From the NCBI RefSeq assembly GCF_017873565.1, contig NZ_JAGGKH010000001.1:372001-436000 (forward strand): 64,000 nt of DNA, in the 5' to 3' direction. Position numbers and translations under genes: made by a program. This DNA comes from Lederbergia galactosidilytica (lineage in GTDB: Bacteria > Bacillota > Bacilli > Bacillales > Bacillaceae_C). Shown piece after piece: positions 28,708-37,728 of the stretch (position 1 is the stretch's first letter; each line of letters begins with the position of its first letter). The notes beneath the pieces were generated by a model. It ran no database searches. It was not told the origin of the DNA and was given only the letters and a program-made list of their open reading frames with translations.

Positions 28708-29997
28708 TTATTTTTTTGATTTTTCTTCTTCAATCCGAACTAACTCTTCTTCATATTTTTCTCTTAACAGAGTATTTAAATCAAGCTGATCTTCATGGAC
28801 AAATTCATATAAAGCATTATAAACAATATCCTCATCTTGAAATTCTGAAACTGTTTCAAGTGGTTCTGCTACTGGTAGTGAGAAAAGCGCCTCCATATTC
28901 CGATTCTCCCATATATCTCCATCAAGCTCTTGAGCTTTTTCTATCGCGGAACCATTTTCATATAAATGAGCATATGGTAAGGAAAGTGGTCCTCCTATAA
29001 AAGTATTGTTCATTAACTGTTCATCTGAATACCAGAAATCAAAGACTTTCATTACCTCATCTTTATATTCACTTGTTGAACTAACTCCCATCGCCCATCC
29101 TCCAGCTGGAACGCCATTCTCGGGCTCCGGATATGTTGCAATATCCCAATTTACATTTGCTTCTTCATTTGGCGGCATAAACCAATGTGGAGCCATTGCT
29201 AATTTCCCTTGGGCAAACAATTCAGCCCATCCCCCCTCTTCCCAATGTTCAGGAATATATGGGTTTCCTGGAATGGAATAAGCCTCTTTATATAATTCAA
29301 AGTATTCTCTAACTACATCATTTTCTGTCCAAAGTGGTTCATCTGTTTCAGGATCAAGTAGATTACCTGCTGTCCAAGCAATCGGAGATCCCGACTTAGG
29401 CATATACAATCCTTGATAATCAACACCATTTCTTTCACCAGTCACATCCCTTGCTAAATCAACAACTTCTCCCCATGTCATCCCATCTGTAGGATACTCT
29501 ACGCCGAACAGGTCAAAAATATCCTTGTTATACATTAATGCAAAGCGATCAGAGCTCATGGGTAAAACCCATAATTCTTCACCAGAAAACTTCTGCCATT
29601 CCGCTAACTGATTAGGATTAAAACGCGAAATATCAAAGCCTGTTTCTTCAATTAACTCGCGCATATCATAAGTCATCTCAAGTTCACTTGCATGTTCAAG
29701 CCAACCTTGGTCCCAAAACCACAAAATATCTGGTGCCTTCTTCCCGGCAATCAATTCCTCTAAATCTCCATCAACATGTTCAAATGTTATATAGGGAAAT
29801 TTTTCTTCTGCTGGTTTGATAAATGCATCGATAAATGCCTCATCCTTACCAAAATGGACCTTTAATGTTATCGGTACTGGCTCACCATTATCTGCGGAAT
29901 CAGTCTTCGTTTTCGATATGCAGCCTGTTGTGATAGCAATACTGAAAAATAATATACTAAAGAGCAGTAAAGTGCGGAATCTTAAGATTAACTTCAT
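28708..29997 (-). CDS. ABC solute-binding lipoprotein, orphan paralogue 1
   Basis: 429 residues with lipobox ITTGCISK and a family 1 binding-protein fold (PITLKVHFG, APDILWFWDQG, LMYNKDIFDLFGVEYP). It is closely similar along its length to the protein at 34958-36256 (shared NPYIPEHWEEGGW and NWDIATYPEPENGVP segments), so the two arose by duplication. No permease genes adjoin it; it may feed the importer at 20.6-22.4 kb. Two cre/LacI-type palindromes stand upstream, shared with the divergent heparinase-like gene. The secreted GH43 gene follows about 58 bp downstream. Confidence 0.92.
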   Translation of the reverse strand: MKLILRFRTLLLFSILFFSIAITTGCISKTKTDSADNGEPVPITLKVHFGKDEAFIDAFIKPAEEKFPYITFEHVDGDLEELIAGKKAPDILWFWDQGWLEHASELEMTYDMRELIEETGFDISRFNPNQLAEWQKFSGEELWVLPMSSDRFALMYNKDIFDLFGVEYPTDGMTWGEVVDLARDVTGERNGVDYQGLYMPKSGSPIAWTAGNLLDPETDEPLWTENDVVREYFELYKEAYSIPGNPYIPEHWEEGGWAELFAQGKLAMAPHWFMPPNEEANVNWDIATYPEPENGVPAGGWAMGVSSTSEYKDEVMKVFDFWYSDEQLMNNTFIGGPLSLPYAHLYENGSAIEKAQELDGDIWENRNMEALFSLPVAEPLETVSEFQDEDIVYNALYEFVHEDQLDLNTLLREKYEEELVRIEEEKSKK

Positions 29998-30062
29998 TAC
30001 TGATCAATCCCCCCGTAAATGATGTTCTTCTTGGCACAGCAAATGTCATTGCACCTCCTCTT

Positions 30063-30078
30063 TTGTAACCGGTTCCAA
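30063..30078. promoter_or_regulatory. cre/LacI-type operator, binding protein side
   Basis: TTGTAACCGGTTCCAA matches the cre consensus fully and is a near-perfect palindrome around ACCGGT. It is 66 bases upstream of the binding-protein start. Confidence 0.65.
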
Positions 30079-30147
30079 AATAATGAAAAACGTTTAGTAT
30101 TATGATAGTGAATCATAAACTTGCCTTCTATCTGTTTTTTCAGTATA

Positions 30148-30163
30148 TTGGAACCGGTACCAA
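30148..30163. promoter_or_regulatory. cre/LacI-type operator, shared divergent region
   Basis: TTGGAACCGGTACCAA, again a full cre match with the ACCGGT core, lies 85 bases from the operator at 30063 (about eight helical turns). It could control both the binding protein and the divergent heparinase-like gene. Confidence 0.65.
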
Positions 30164-30301
30164 TTTTATGTGTGTAAGACCGTCTCACTTAAATATAGTA
30201 AGATAACTGCTGAGTTAGTTAAAGCTTACGATGATTTGGCAATTTTTGTCAATAGCGATAAATGTCATATTTTGCTAGTTACTTTAGAAAGGGGATTGAC
30301 T

Positions 30302-32011
30302 ATGATTCTTCATCCAACCGCTGATAAGCTCACGAATGAAATTCTCGAAGAAGCAGCCAAATATCGTGTTAAAAACAATGTTGAACCACTTGATTTGTTA
30401 GGTTATAAAAAATTTCTCGAAACAGGTGAGCGTTTAACATTTGAGCAGCAATATTTTGCCCGAAGAAAACAATTAGATATATTGGCTCTAGATATTTTTA
30501 TAAGAAAAAGCACAGAAAGCATTCCCCTATTGGAAGAAGTTATTTTCCAAATCTGTAATGAATACTCTTGGGCATTGCCTGCACATATGCCAATTAGAGA
30601 TCGCTGCTACAGTGAGGAAGGAAGAGAAATAATAGACTTATTTGCAGCGGAAACTGCTCAAAGCCTTGCTGAAATTGGCGAGATTATTGGCGATCAACTC
30701 TCTAACTTTATTAAACAGCGAATTTCCGAAGAAATTGATCGCCGTGTCTTTACTCCATTCGAGAAGCAAGACTGGCATTGGGAACGTTTAGAAAACAACT
30801 GGAGTTCTGTCATTGCCGGCAGTATTGGTTTAGCCGCTTTATCCGCCTTGCCCCTACGCTCAGAAAGACAAAGACAAATTTTAAATCGTCTCGAATCATC
30901 GTTTGCTTATTATTTAAAGAGTTTTGCGGAGGATGGAGTATGTGCGGAAGGTGTCGGTTATTGGGCCTATGGATTTGGATATTACTGTTACTTTGCGGAA
31001 AAATATACCCATTTATACGGGGATGACCGATATATCAATCATCCAAAAGTAAAAAACATTGCTGAGTTCCCATTTTATGCGATGATTTCTAAAGATCATT
31101 ATCTTCCTTATTCCGATTCTAGTAATCAATTAGCCTTACCAAGCGGCTTACTTAGTTACTGTGAAAGGACTTTTAGAGTGGCCATCCCACCAGTAGCAGA
31201 ACCAAGTTCACTTTATGATGATCACTGTTATCGCTGGGCTCCCCTTTTTAGAAATTTAATCTGGACTAGGGAAACAAATAGCAACGAGATGGTCTCCTGT
31301 AAACATTATTTTCCTGATGCACAATGGGCTGTTATTCGTAATGTAGAGAAACAATTTATTTTTTCCGCTAAAGGCGGGACAAATCGAGAGAGCCATAATC
31401 ATAATGATATTGGTCATTTTATCATTGGCGATCATCATGAGTTATTTTTAACAGATTTAGGAGCTGGAGAATACACAAGAGACTACTTTAGTAATAAGCG
31501 CTATACATTTTTACCTAATCGAGCGCTCGGACATTCTATTCCATTCATCCAGGGAACCGAACAAAAAGAAGGAGATTTTCGGGCACGTAACACTCAGTTT
31601 CATATACAAAATGAACAAATTTCTGAATTCTCCTTTGAGTTAGCGGAGACATACCCTGAAGTGGTCGGCTTGGAGTCTTTCAAACGACAATGGCTCGTGA
31701 ACGATGAAGCAAAACATATAATATTGGAAGATACCATTCAATTTACTAGAGATGAACAGGCTACTGTAATTGAAAACTTTGTCAGCCTTTTAAAACCATC
31801 TATACAAGACAATCAGATTGTTTGGCAAGGGAAGTACAATAAATTAATTTTAGAATTCGACCAAAATATGGATACACCTAAACTCAACGAGGAGACTTAT
31901 TCCGATCATCATGGCGTACAAACAAATGTATATTTGACACAACTTGAAAACAAGCAGAAAAGCAAGCTTTACACCCGGCGTTATACATTTAGACTAAAAA
32001 AATTGCGCTGA
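30302..32011 (+). CDS. Heparinase II/III-family protein, putative polysaccharide lyase
   Basis: Likely cleaves uronic-acid-containing oligosaccharides by beta-elimination. From ATG 30302 (GAAAGGGG seven bases upstream) it has 569 residues: an alpha/alpha-toroid half (about 40-330; PAHMPIRDRCYSEEGR, NNWSSVIAGSIG) and a C-terminal beta-sandwich with the family signature GTNRESHNHNDIGHFIIG near residue 365. A 44-codon upstream extension exists but lacks a ribosome site. No signal peptide, so it acts in the cytoplasm. It is the only plus-strand gene between 6.5 and 49 kb and is divergent from a binding protein. A uronate-capped arabinogalactan fragment is a reasonable substrate, but this is inference. 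Confidence 0.85.
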   Translation: MILHPTADKLTNEILEEAAKYRVKNNVEPLDLLGYKKFLETGERLTFEQQYFARRKQLDILALDIFIRKSTESIPLLEEVIFQICNEYSWALPAHMPIRDRCYSEEGREIIDLFAAETAQSLAEIGEIIGDQLSNFIKQRISEEIDRRVFTPFEKQDWHWERLENNWSSVIAGSIGLAALSALPLRSERQRQILNRLESSFAYYLKSFAEDGVCAEGVGYWAYGFGYYCYFAEKYTHLYGDDRYINHPKVKNIAEFPFYAMISKDHYLPYSDSSNQLALPSGLLSYCERTFRVAIPPVAEPSSLYDDHCYRWAPLFRNLIWTRETNSNEMVSCKHYFPDAQWAVIRNVEKQFIFSAKGGTNRESHNHNDIGHFIIGDHHELFLTDLGAGEYTRDYFSNKRYTFLPNRALGHSIPFIQGTEQKEGDFRARNTQFHIQNEQISEFSFELAETYPEVVGLESFKRQWLVNDEAKHIILEDTIQFTRDEQATVIENFVSLLKPSIQDNQIVWQGKYNKLILEFDQNMDTPKLNEETYSDHHGVQTNVYLTQLENKQKSKLYTRRYTFRLKKLR

Positions 32012-32048
32012 AAAGAAAAATCCCTTCTTCATAAAAGTAAAAAAGAAA

Positions 32049-32217
32049 TCTACCAAGTTAGTAGAAAGAGGATTTGACTAAAGCGTGTTTACCAAAGAAA
32101 AAATCGAACTACTTGGTGCAAAGTTTGCTTCGGAAATATGCTTCACCGTGGGATAGTTCGTCTTAGATTTAAACACCTAAGTTAGGATCCAACCTCTTTC
32201 TATTAACATGGTAAAAT
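32049..32217. repeat. MITE-like long imperfect palindrome
   Basis: The two ends are inverted copies (TAGTAGAAAGAGG at the left, CCTCTTTCTATTA at the right) and the similarity continues inward (ATCGAACT with AGTTCGT, TTGGTG with CACCG-type pairs), so the whole ~170 bp can fold into one long hairpin. No open frame is present. It sits exactly between two convergent genes, where it may also end transcription. Confidence 0.65.
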
Positions 32218-32814
32218 CGTCACTTATATCTTTTTTAGCTAAAATGAAAAGATCATTTCTTTTCTAAAAGAAACTTTACTTTTTCCCTTTTAAATCTGCA
32301 ACAATACTAGTGATTTTTTCCTCTGTTTCTCTAATAAAGGTGTTGACATCAAGATCTGATTTCACAAGATCAACAAAGATACCATTACGGTTAATCTCAT
32401 TTTCAAATTCAGATCTTGCAATGGGAGCAGCAAATTCCTGCGCAAATAAGATATCATAATCCACATTCTCAAAAATCGGATCAGGTTCAACTTCTTCTCT
32501 TAAACTAGGACTATCCAATGGAAACCTTGAAATATCTCCAAAGATACTGTAATATTTCACAAGCTGTTCATCTGCCAGCAAAAATTTTAATACTTCAAAG
32601 GCAGCCTCCTTATGTTCACTTGTGTTCGAAATACCGTATGTCCATGCCCCTCCGCCTGCCACTCCTGGATAATCTTCAAATTCTGGTATTGTCGTAATCC
32701 CCCAATTTGTAAATGCCTCATTTGCTTCCTTTAAAGCATCTGAGCTAAATGGATGGGGTGTCATTGCAACCACTTGATCTTTAACAAAGGCATCCCAGTT
32801 GGAATACCATTGAA

Positions 32815-34196
32815 CCTCTCGCCACTTACCGCCCTTTCGGGCTGGTTGAAGTGGGAGATTCCTAAGAACACCGGCGTAACCGCCAGTTACTTTATTAGGC
32901 GATCCCCACAGTTCCTGCGGTTCGTCGTATTGCTTCTTGACAAAGATTCCTACTAGCGTTGAGATCCCGATCATGATGTACGTAACATTTTTTGCAAATC
33001 CAGTCACGTACGGCGAGATTCTTCACCTCTTTGTTTTGGTGCCCACAATTGGAACATAGCTGACTAGACGGGAAATTCCTTGCAACAATCACCAATTGTT
33101 TTCCATACCACTTGGCTTTGTATTCAAGCACGGAACGAAATTGTGACCAGCTCACTTCACTAATGGCCTTTGCTAATCTTTCATTCTTCAACATATTTGT
33201 CACCTGCAAATCTTCTATACCGATGATATCGTGGTTTTTGATCATCATCGTGGAGATTTTATGTAGGTAGTCATGACGTGCATTGACCATTTTTTCATAG
33301 ATTCGTGATACCTTTTTTCGTTGCTTTTGGTAGTTTTTAGCCTCAGTTAGTTTGCATTTTCTTTTAACAGCTAGTTCCTTTCGGCGGGAAAGTTTCTTCT
33401 GTTCTTTCGCTAATTTCTTTTCCAAGGTCCTGAAAAATTTAGGATTGGGAAATCTCAGTCCGTTGGAAAGAACAGCAAAATCGTTTAGACCGACATCCAC
33501 CCCAACAGCGGAGTCTGTTTTGCGGAAAGGCTGCACTTCCGTTTCCGCCAGAATGGAAACATAATATTTCCCACTTGGAGTTTCCTTAACTGTAGCGCTT
33601 ACAATTCGGCCGTGTATTATACGACTTCTAGCAAACTTGACGAGTCCTAATTTAGGTAATTTTAACTTATTTCCTACAACAGCAATATTACCATTGGTCT
33701 GTTTCGTGGTGTATGATTGAATTTGATTCATTTTCGTTTTGAATCGTGGGGCTTTATTTTGCTTTTGGAAGAAACGTGAGTAAGCATCTGCGAGGTTTTT
33801 CAAAGATGATTGAAGAGCGATACTATCGACTTCTTTTAGCCAGGTAAGCCCTCTTTTTAATTGGGTTAATTGAGTTGAACAAGAACCGTATGTTAATCCT
33901 TTTCCTGTTTCCCTGTAGGCTGTATTCCATTGATCCAAGAAATAATTGAAGACAAAACGGCTACATCCGATCGTTTTCGCAATCATAATTTTCTGTCCTT
34001 TATTTGGATAAAGACGGAATTTATACGCTTTATGAACAAGCATGACATTCACCTCACTCAATTAGGAATATACGTTCCTAATTATAACATACGTTCGTTC
34101 TTTTGGCTACCGCCAACCGCCATTCATCCCCCCACCTACTCATTGAGTTGTGCTCTTCACATTCCTAGAGGTGGGGGTTTTCTGTCGGGAATGATA
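32815..34196 (-). mobile_element. IS200/IS605-type (IS1341-like) element carrying only tnpB
   Basis: The element contains tnpB without a tnpA transposase. Its left end (minus orientation) has a hairpin at 34128-34177 with arms CCCCCACC / GGTGGGGG. Its right end has a compound hairpin at 32818-32857 built on CCACTT / AAGTGG and GCCCGAAAGGGC. No target duplication is expected for this family. Exact boundaries are estimated to within about 20 bases from loss of similarity to the binding-protein paralogues. Confidence 0.8.
32895..34043 (-). CDS. tnpB: TnpB RNA-guided nuclease-like protein
   Basis: TnpB proteins use an omega RNA from the element's right end to cut DNA beside a short motif, favouring element retention; they are ancestors of Cas12. 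The 382-residue length is typical. The RuvC-like catalytic residues look intact: Asp in VGVDVGLNDF (about residue 183), Glu in IGIEDLQV (about 277), Asp in HHDRDLNAS (near 360). The zinc ribbon CSNCGHQNKE / CKKCYVH is complete. The ATG at 34043 has GAGGTGA upstream. The 3' end of the gene runs into the right-end hairpin, where the omega RNA would be encoded. Confidence 0.92.
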   Translation of the reverse strand: MLVHKAYKFRLYPNKGQKIMIAKTIGCSRFVFNYFLDQWNTAYRETGKGLTYGSCSTQLTQLKRGLTWLKEVDSIALQSSLKNLADAYSRFFQKQNKAPRFKTKMNQIQSYTTKQTNGNIAVVGNKLKLPKLGLVKFARSRIIHGRIVSATVKETPSGKYYVSILAETEVQPFRKTDSAVGVDVGLNDFAVLSNGLRFPNPKFFRTLEKKLAKEQKKLSRRKELAVKRKCKLTEAKNYQKQRKKVSRIYEKMVNARHDYLHKISTMMIKNHDIIGIEDLQVTNMLKNERLAKAISEVSWSQFRSVLEYKAKWYGKQLVIVARNFPSSQLCSNCGHQNKEVKNLAVRDWICKKCYVHHDRDLNASRNLCQEAIRRTAGTVGIA

Positions 34197-34957
34197 AATT
34201 GGCCTAAAAATGCATCGCCAATATCAAGTCCCCTATATTGAACACCATCACGCTCAATTGTTAATTTCCTAGCTAATTCAACGGCTTCGGGCCAAGTCAA
34301 ACCTACCTCAGGATATGGTTCTCCAACCATATCAAATATATCTTTATTGTAATACATTACATTGCGAGGAGATTGAAATGGAAGGGCTTGTATGCCATTA
34401 TTGATAGAAAACATTTGTATATGGTCAATATTTCCCTCCATAAAACGAGTTAGATCATAACTTGATTCTTCTAAAAGACTAGTTAAATCATAAGCTAACT
34501 CAAGTTCCGTAAATAGACTAAACTCATTTGTTGTTAATGAAAGAATATCTGGAATCTTGCCACCCAAGATCCACTCTTCCAGGTTTTCTCGGTCACGAGG
34601 TTGCCCATCAACTCTTTCGATTGTAATATGAGGAAACTCCTCACCTAAATCTTGGACAAATTCATCCCAATATTCATCCCCTTGATACCAGCCAATCGAT
34701 AAAGTAATAGGTTCATCATTTACGACTGTATTTTTATTAGCTTCATCTGTAAGATGATCCTCTTTTAATACTTTTTCATTCGTTTTATTGCATGCGTATA
34801 ACAAGAAAGTAGCGGCAATAATCAAGCCAATCCAGACTAACGAACTCCATTGTTTTTCTTCTCTCCCATCCCCCATTCTTAATTTACCCCCTCCTAATAG
34901 GTGTATTCTTCTGAAAACAGTCTCTATTTAAGTTGGTGAAAGGCCTTAGCCATTTAC

Positions 34958-36256
34958 TCATTTTTTTCCTTTTTCATCCTTAATACGATTCTGTTCTGCT
35001 TCATATTTTTCCCTTAAGAGAGTATTCAAATCAATTTGGTCCTCGGTGACCAATTCATATAACGCCCCATCAATTGCCCCCATTGCGCCTTCATTATAAT
35101 CCGATGTCTCTTGTGGAGGATCGGCAACAGGAAGGGAATATAGGGCATCCATATTACGGTTTTCCCAGATCTCTCCATCCCTCTCTATAGCTTTTTCTAA
35201 TGCTGATCCATCTTCATATAGATGGAGATACGGAACATATAATGGCCCTCTTATAAAGGTATTATTTAATAGCTGCTCATCAGAAAACCAAAGGTCAAAC
35301 ACTTTCATAATATCTTCCTTATGTTTACTGGTTGCGCTTATCCCTAACGCCCAGCCCCTAGAAGGAACACCATTCTCAGGCTCTGGATAAGTAGCAATAT
35401 CCCAATTTATATTTGCTTCCGGATTCGGCGCTCCGAAAAACTGTGCCGCCATTGCTAATTTTCCTTGTTCAAATAACTCAACCCAGCCACCTTCTTCCCA
35501 GTGTTCTGGAATATAGGGGTTACCCGGAATAGAATAAGCCCGTTTATATAAGCTGAAATATTCCCTAATCTGCTCATCCTCTGGCCAAATCGGTTGATCC
35601 GTTTCTGGATCAACAAGATTTCCTACCGTCCAAAAAATCGGTGCTTCATGTTTTGGCATATAAAGCCCCTGATACTCCGTACCATTTCTTTCGCCTGTCA
35701 CCTTTTCTGCCAAATCTACTACTTCTTCCCAATTCATTCCGTCTTTAGGATATTCAACACCAAATAAGTCAAAAATATCCTTATTATACATAAGTGCAAA
35801 GCGGCTAGTCATAATCGGCAGTGCCCATGTTTCCCCATTGGCTGCAGCTTGCCATTCTGCCAAGTGATTGGGATCAAATCGAGAAATATCAAAACCAGAC
35901 TGTTCAATTAGATCTGTCATATCATACGCTAATTCGTACTCCTCCACATCAGCTAATCCCCCTTTATTCCAGTGGAACAATATATCAGGAGTACTCCCAG
36001 CCGCATTTAATTCTTCATAACTGCCTTCTACATGCTCGAAAGTAATATGGGGATATTTTTCTTCCGCAGGTTTGATAAATGATTGAATAAAATTCTCATC
36101 TTCTCCAAAATGGATCTTTAAGGTTATTGGTTCTGGCTCACCATCATTCGAAACCTCTTCCTTCTCTTTCGAGGTACATCCAGAAAAAACGAACAAACAG
36201 CAGAGAAATAAACTAAACAACAGAGAAATACGACTGTTTAATATAAATTTCAGCAT
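34958..36256 (-). CDS. ABC solute-binding lipoprotein, orphan paralogue 2
   Basis: 432 residues with lipobox FVFSGCTSK (lipidated Cys26) and the family 1 solute-binding fold. Extended identity with the protein at 28708-29997 marks a recent duplication. An AAGGAGGG ribosome site precedes ATG 36256, and a cre/LacI-type palindrome lies 38 bases upstream. It follows araM, separated by a terminator. The position after araM recalls araN of Bacillus subtilis, but the sequence does not resemble AraN closely, so I do not use that name. No adjoining permeases. Confidence 0.92.
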   Translation of the reverse strand: MLKFILNSRISLLFSLFLCCLFVFSGCTSKEKEEVSNDGEPEPITLKIHFGEDENFIQSFIKPAEEKYPHITFEHVEGSYEELNAAGSTPDILFHWNKGGLADVEEYELAYDMTDLIEQSGFDISRFDPNHLAEWQAAANGETWALPIMTSRFALMYNKDIFDLFGVEYPKDGMNWEEVVDLAEKVTGERNGTEYQGLYMPKHEAPIFWTVGNLVDPETDQPIWPEDEQIREYFSLYKRAYSIPGNPYIPEHWEEGGWVELFEQGKLAMAAQFFGAPNPEANINWDIATYPEPENGVPSRGWALGISATSKHKEDIMKVFDLWFSDEQLLNNTFIRGPLYVPYLHLYEDGSALEKAIERDGEIWENRNMDALYSLPVADPPQETSDYNEGAMGAIDGALYELVTEDQIDLNTLLREKYEAEQNRIKDEKGKK

Positions 36257-36293
36257 AACTCCCTCCTTAAATAATCGAAGTATTTTCCCTATT

Positions 36294-36309
36294 ATGAAAT
36301 CGGTTTCAA
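36294..36309. promoter_or_regulatory. cre/LacI-type operator upstream of paralogue 2
   Basis: ATGAAATCGGTTTCAA, a full cre consensus match and near-perfect palindrome, lies 38 bases before the binding-protein start. It is the inverse of the core in operator 25506-25521. Confidence 0.65.
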
Positions 36310-36477
36310 AAAATACAATAATTGATTATGTCATTCTAATCACTCCTATCGCAAATCAATTTTTATGATATGTATGCGGCTCTTGACTCGTTTATGAATT
36401 TACATAGAATTCTATCTTCAAGTCTAAATACGCAATTATGAACTTAAGTATTGTCAAGGTTCCATTTCCACCCAAGC

Positions 36478-36512
36478 AAAAACGTTGTGAGAATATGATT
36501 CCCCACAACGTA
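36478..36512 (-). terminator. Terminator after araM
   Basis: The minus strand shows ACGTTGTG, a 14-base loop, CACAACGT and then TTTT. It lies about 45 bases beyond the araM stop. Confidence 0.8.
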
Positions 36513-36555
36513 AAATTGTTTTATTGTTATTTTATTGATAATTGAAAATGTAAAT

Positions 36556-37728
36556 TTAATGGTCGACATTATAACTCTTTAACATTGTAAAACGCTGATC
36601 CCTTAATAAATATGCTTCCTTTAAACTTCTTTCTAAAAGATCCGCTTCAATCCCTAATTGTTCAGGAACGGTTGGTCCCCCCAATTGTTCCATGATTCCA
36701 GTAAGATCATTAACATGAGGTAATGCTTCAATGATGTTTTGTACTTCATTGGTCAGCTCTGAATCGCTCGGAAGAAGCTTTCCTTCTTGGTACCAACTGG
36801 AATAAAGAGTAGTTAATAAAATTGTACTAACACCAACTTTCGCTCCATGTAAAACTTGGCGTCTATTCTTCTGAAGGAACTCCATTTCCCAGTAATGGGA
36901 TAAATGATGTTCTCCACCAGATGCTGGATGAGATTGCCCAAACATTAACATCGCTAATCCGGATTGAATAAGGGCATTCATTAAAATTTCTAATCCCTCT
37001 TCTTCCTCTCTAGCAATTTTATCTACTGCCAACATACAGTCATCTAATGCATTTTTTGTAATTTCTACAGCCAGAGGACAGTATGGTTCTCCTTGCATAA
37101 GATGACCAAATTTCCAATCCGCTAAAGATGTAAATTTAGCCATCATATCGCCAACACCAGCTGCTGTCATTGTTTTTGGGGCAGCCGCTAACACCTCAAT
37201 ATCGGCAAATAAAGCAATTGGTGAGGCAGTTGGGAAGGTTTTCTTCACACCTTTAATAATAAGTGGAGCGCCAAGCGAAGTAAAACCATCAACAGAAGCC
37301 GCTGTTGGTATCGAAATAAACGGTTTCCCTGTCTTCGCACCACAAAATCTTGTAATATCATGAAGCGTTCCGGAACCAACAGCTAACAAACAGTCAACCT
37401 CATTATGAATCTCTAATAAAGCCTGAACAATTGCTTGTTCATCTGCGACCACATCCCCAATTTCATTAGGCTCAATTAAACAAATTCTATAGGATAGAGC
37501 TAATTCCTCTAGGTATGTGACAACTTTCTTTCCTGTGGCAGCGAATGTCTTTTTATCCGCAATCAATAAAAGATTTTTATACTTTTTTTCGGTTAAAAAC
37601 GAAGATAATTGTTCGTAAGCATTCTGCTTTACAGTAATTTGCTCAATTGTAACTGGGTGATGTTCATGGGAGCAGGAACAGCTTTGCCCGGCGTGATTGA
37701 CTAACTCGATTACTTTTTCTGTATCCAT
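36556..37728 (-). CDS. araM: sn-Glycerol-1-phosphate dehydrogenase AraM
   Basis: Reduces dihydroxyacetone phosphate to sn-glycerol-1-phosphate, the precursor of heptaprenylglyceryl phosphate-type lipids in Bacillus. About 390 residues with the Fe/Ni-dependent alcohol-dehydrogenase/dehydroquinate-synthase fold: VGSGTLHDITRF nucleotide-binding segment, IPTAASVDGFTS, and metal-ligand His residues in SGGEHHLSHYWE and LHGAKVG. An N-terminal CSCSHEHH segment is unusual and could bind metal. ATG 37728 is nine bases after AAAGGG; the ATG at 37737 abuts it. In B. subtilis araM lies inside the ara operon; here it is separate but still near. Confidence 0.9.
   Translation of the reverse strand: MDTEKVIELVNHAGQSCSCSHEHHPVTIEQITVKQNAYEQLSSFLTEKKYKNLLLIADKKTFAATGKKVVTYLEELALSYRICLIEPNEIGDVVADEQAIVQALLEIHNEVDCLLAVGSGTLHDITRFCGAKTGKPFISIPTAASVDGFTSLGAPLIIKGVKKTFPTASPIALFADIEVLAAAPKTMTAAGVGDMMAKFTSLADWKFGHLMQGEPYCPLAVEITKNALDDCMLAVDKIAREEEEGLEILMNALIQSGLAMLMFGQSHPASGGEHHLSHYWEMEFLQKNRRQVLHGAKVGVSTILLTTLYSSWYQEGKLLPSDSELTNEVQNIIEALPHVNDLTGIMEQLGGPTVPEQLGIEADLLERSLKEAYLLRDQRFTMLKSYNVDH

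Larger units (their letters stand above)
32276..34876 (-). pseudogene. ABC solute-binding lipoprotein gene disrupted by a TnpB element
   Basis: Residues 1-227 or so of a binding lipoprotein (lipobox LLYACNKT, then ITLSIGWYQGDEYWDEF, YYNKDIFDMVGEPYP) are encoded at 34876 to about 34197. The C-terminal part (VQWYSNWDAFVKDQ onward to LKGKK) is encoded from about 32817 to 32276. The IS200/IS605-type element lies between. Compared with the two intact paralogues, about 45-60 codons between the two parts are missing, so the insertion was accompanied or followed by a deletion. The frame cannot give a functional protein. It is the third member of the local orphan binding-protein family. Confidence 0.85.

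Noticed and set aside
30170-30301. N-terminal 44 residues of the heparinase-like frame
   Set aside because: They precede a strong ribosome site and ATG at 30302, lack their own site and begin within the operator region.
32818-34177. CRISPR-related reading of the TnpB region
   Set aside because: No repeat-spacer array or cas gene is present; the hairpins are element ends.
34958-36256. Naming the binding protein after araM as AraN
   Set aside because: The position fits, but it is far closer to its local paralogue than to AraN and has no araP/araQ partners.
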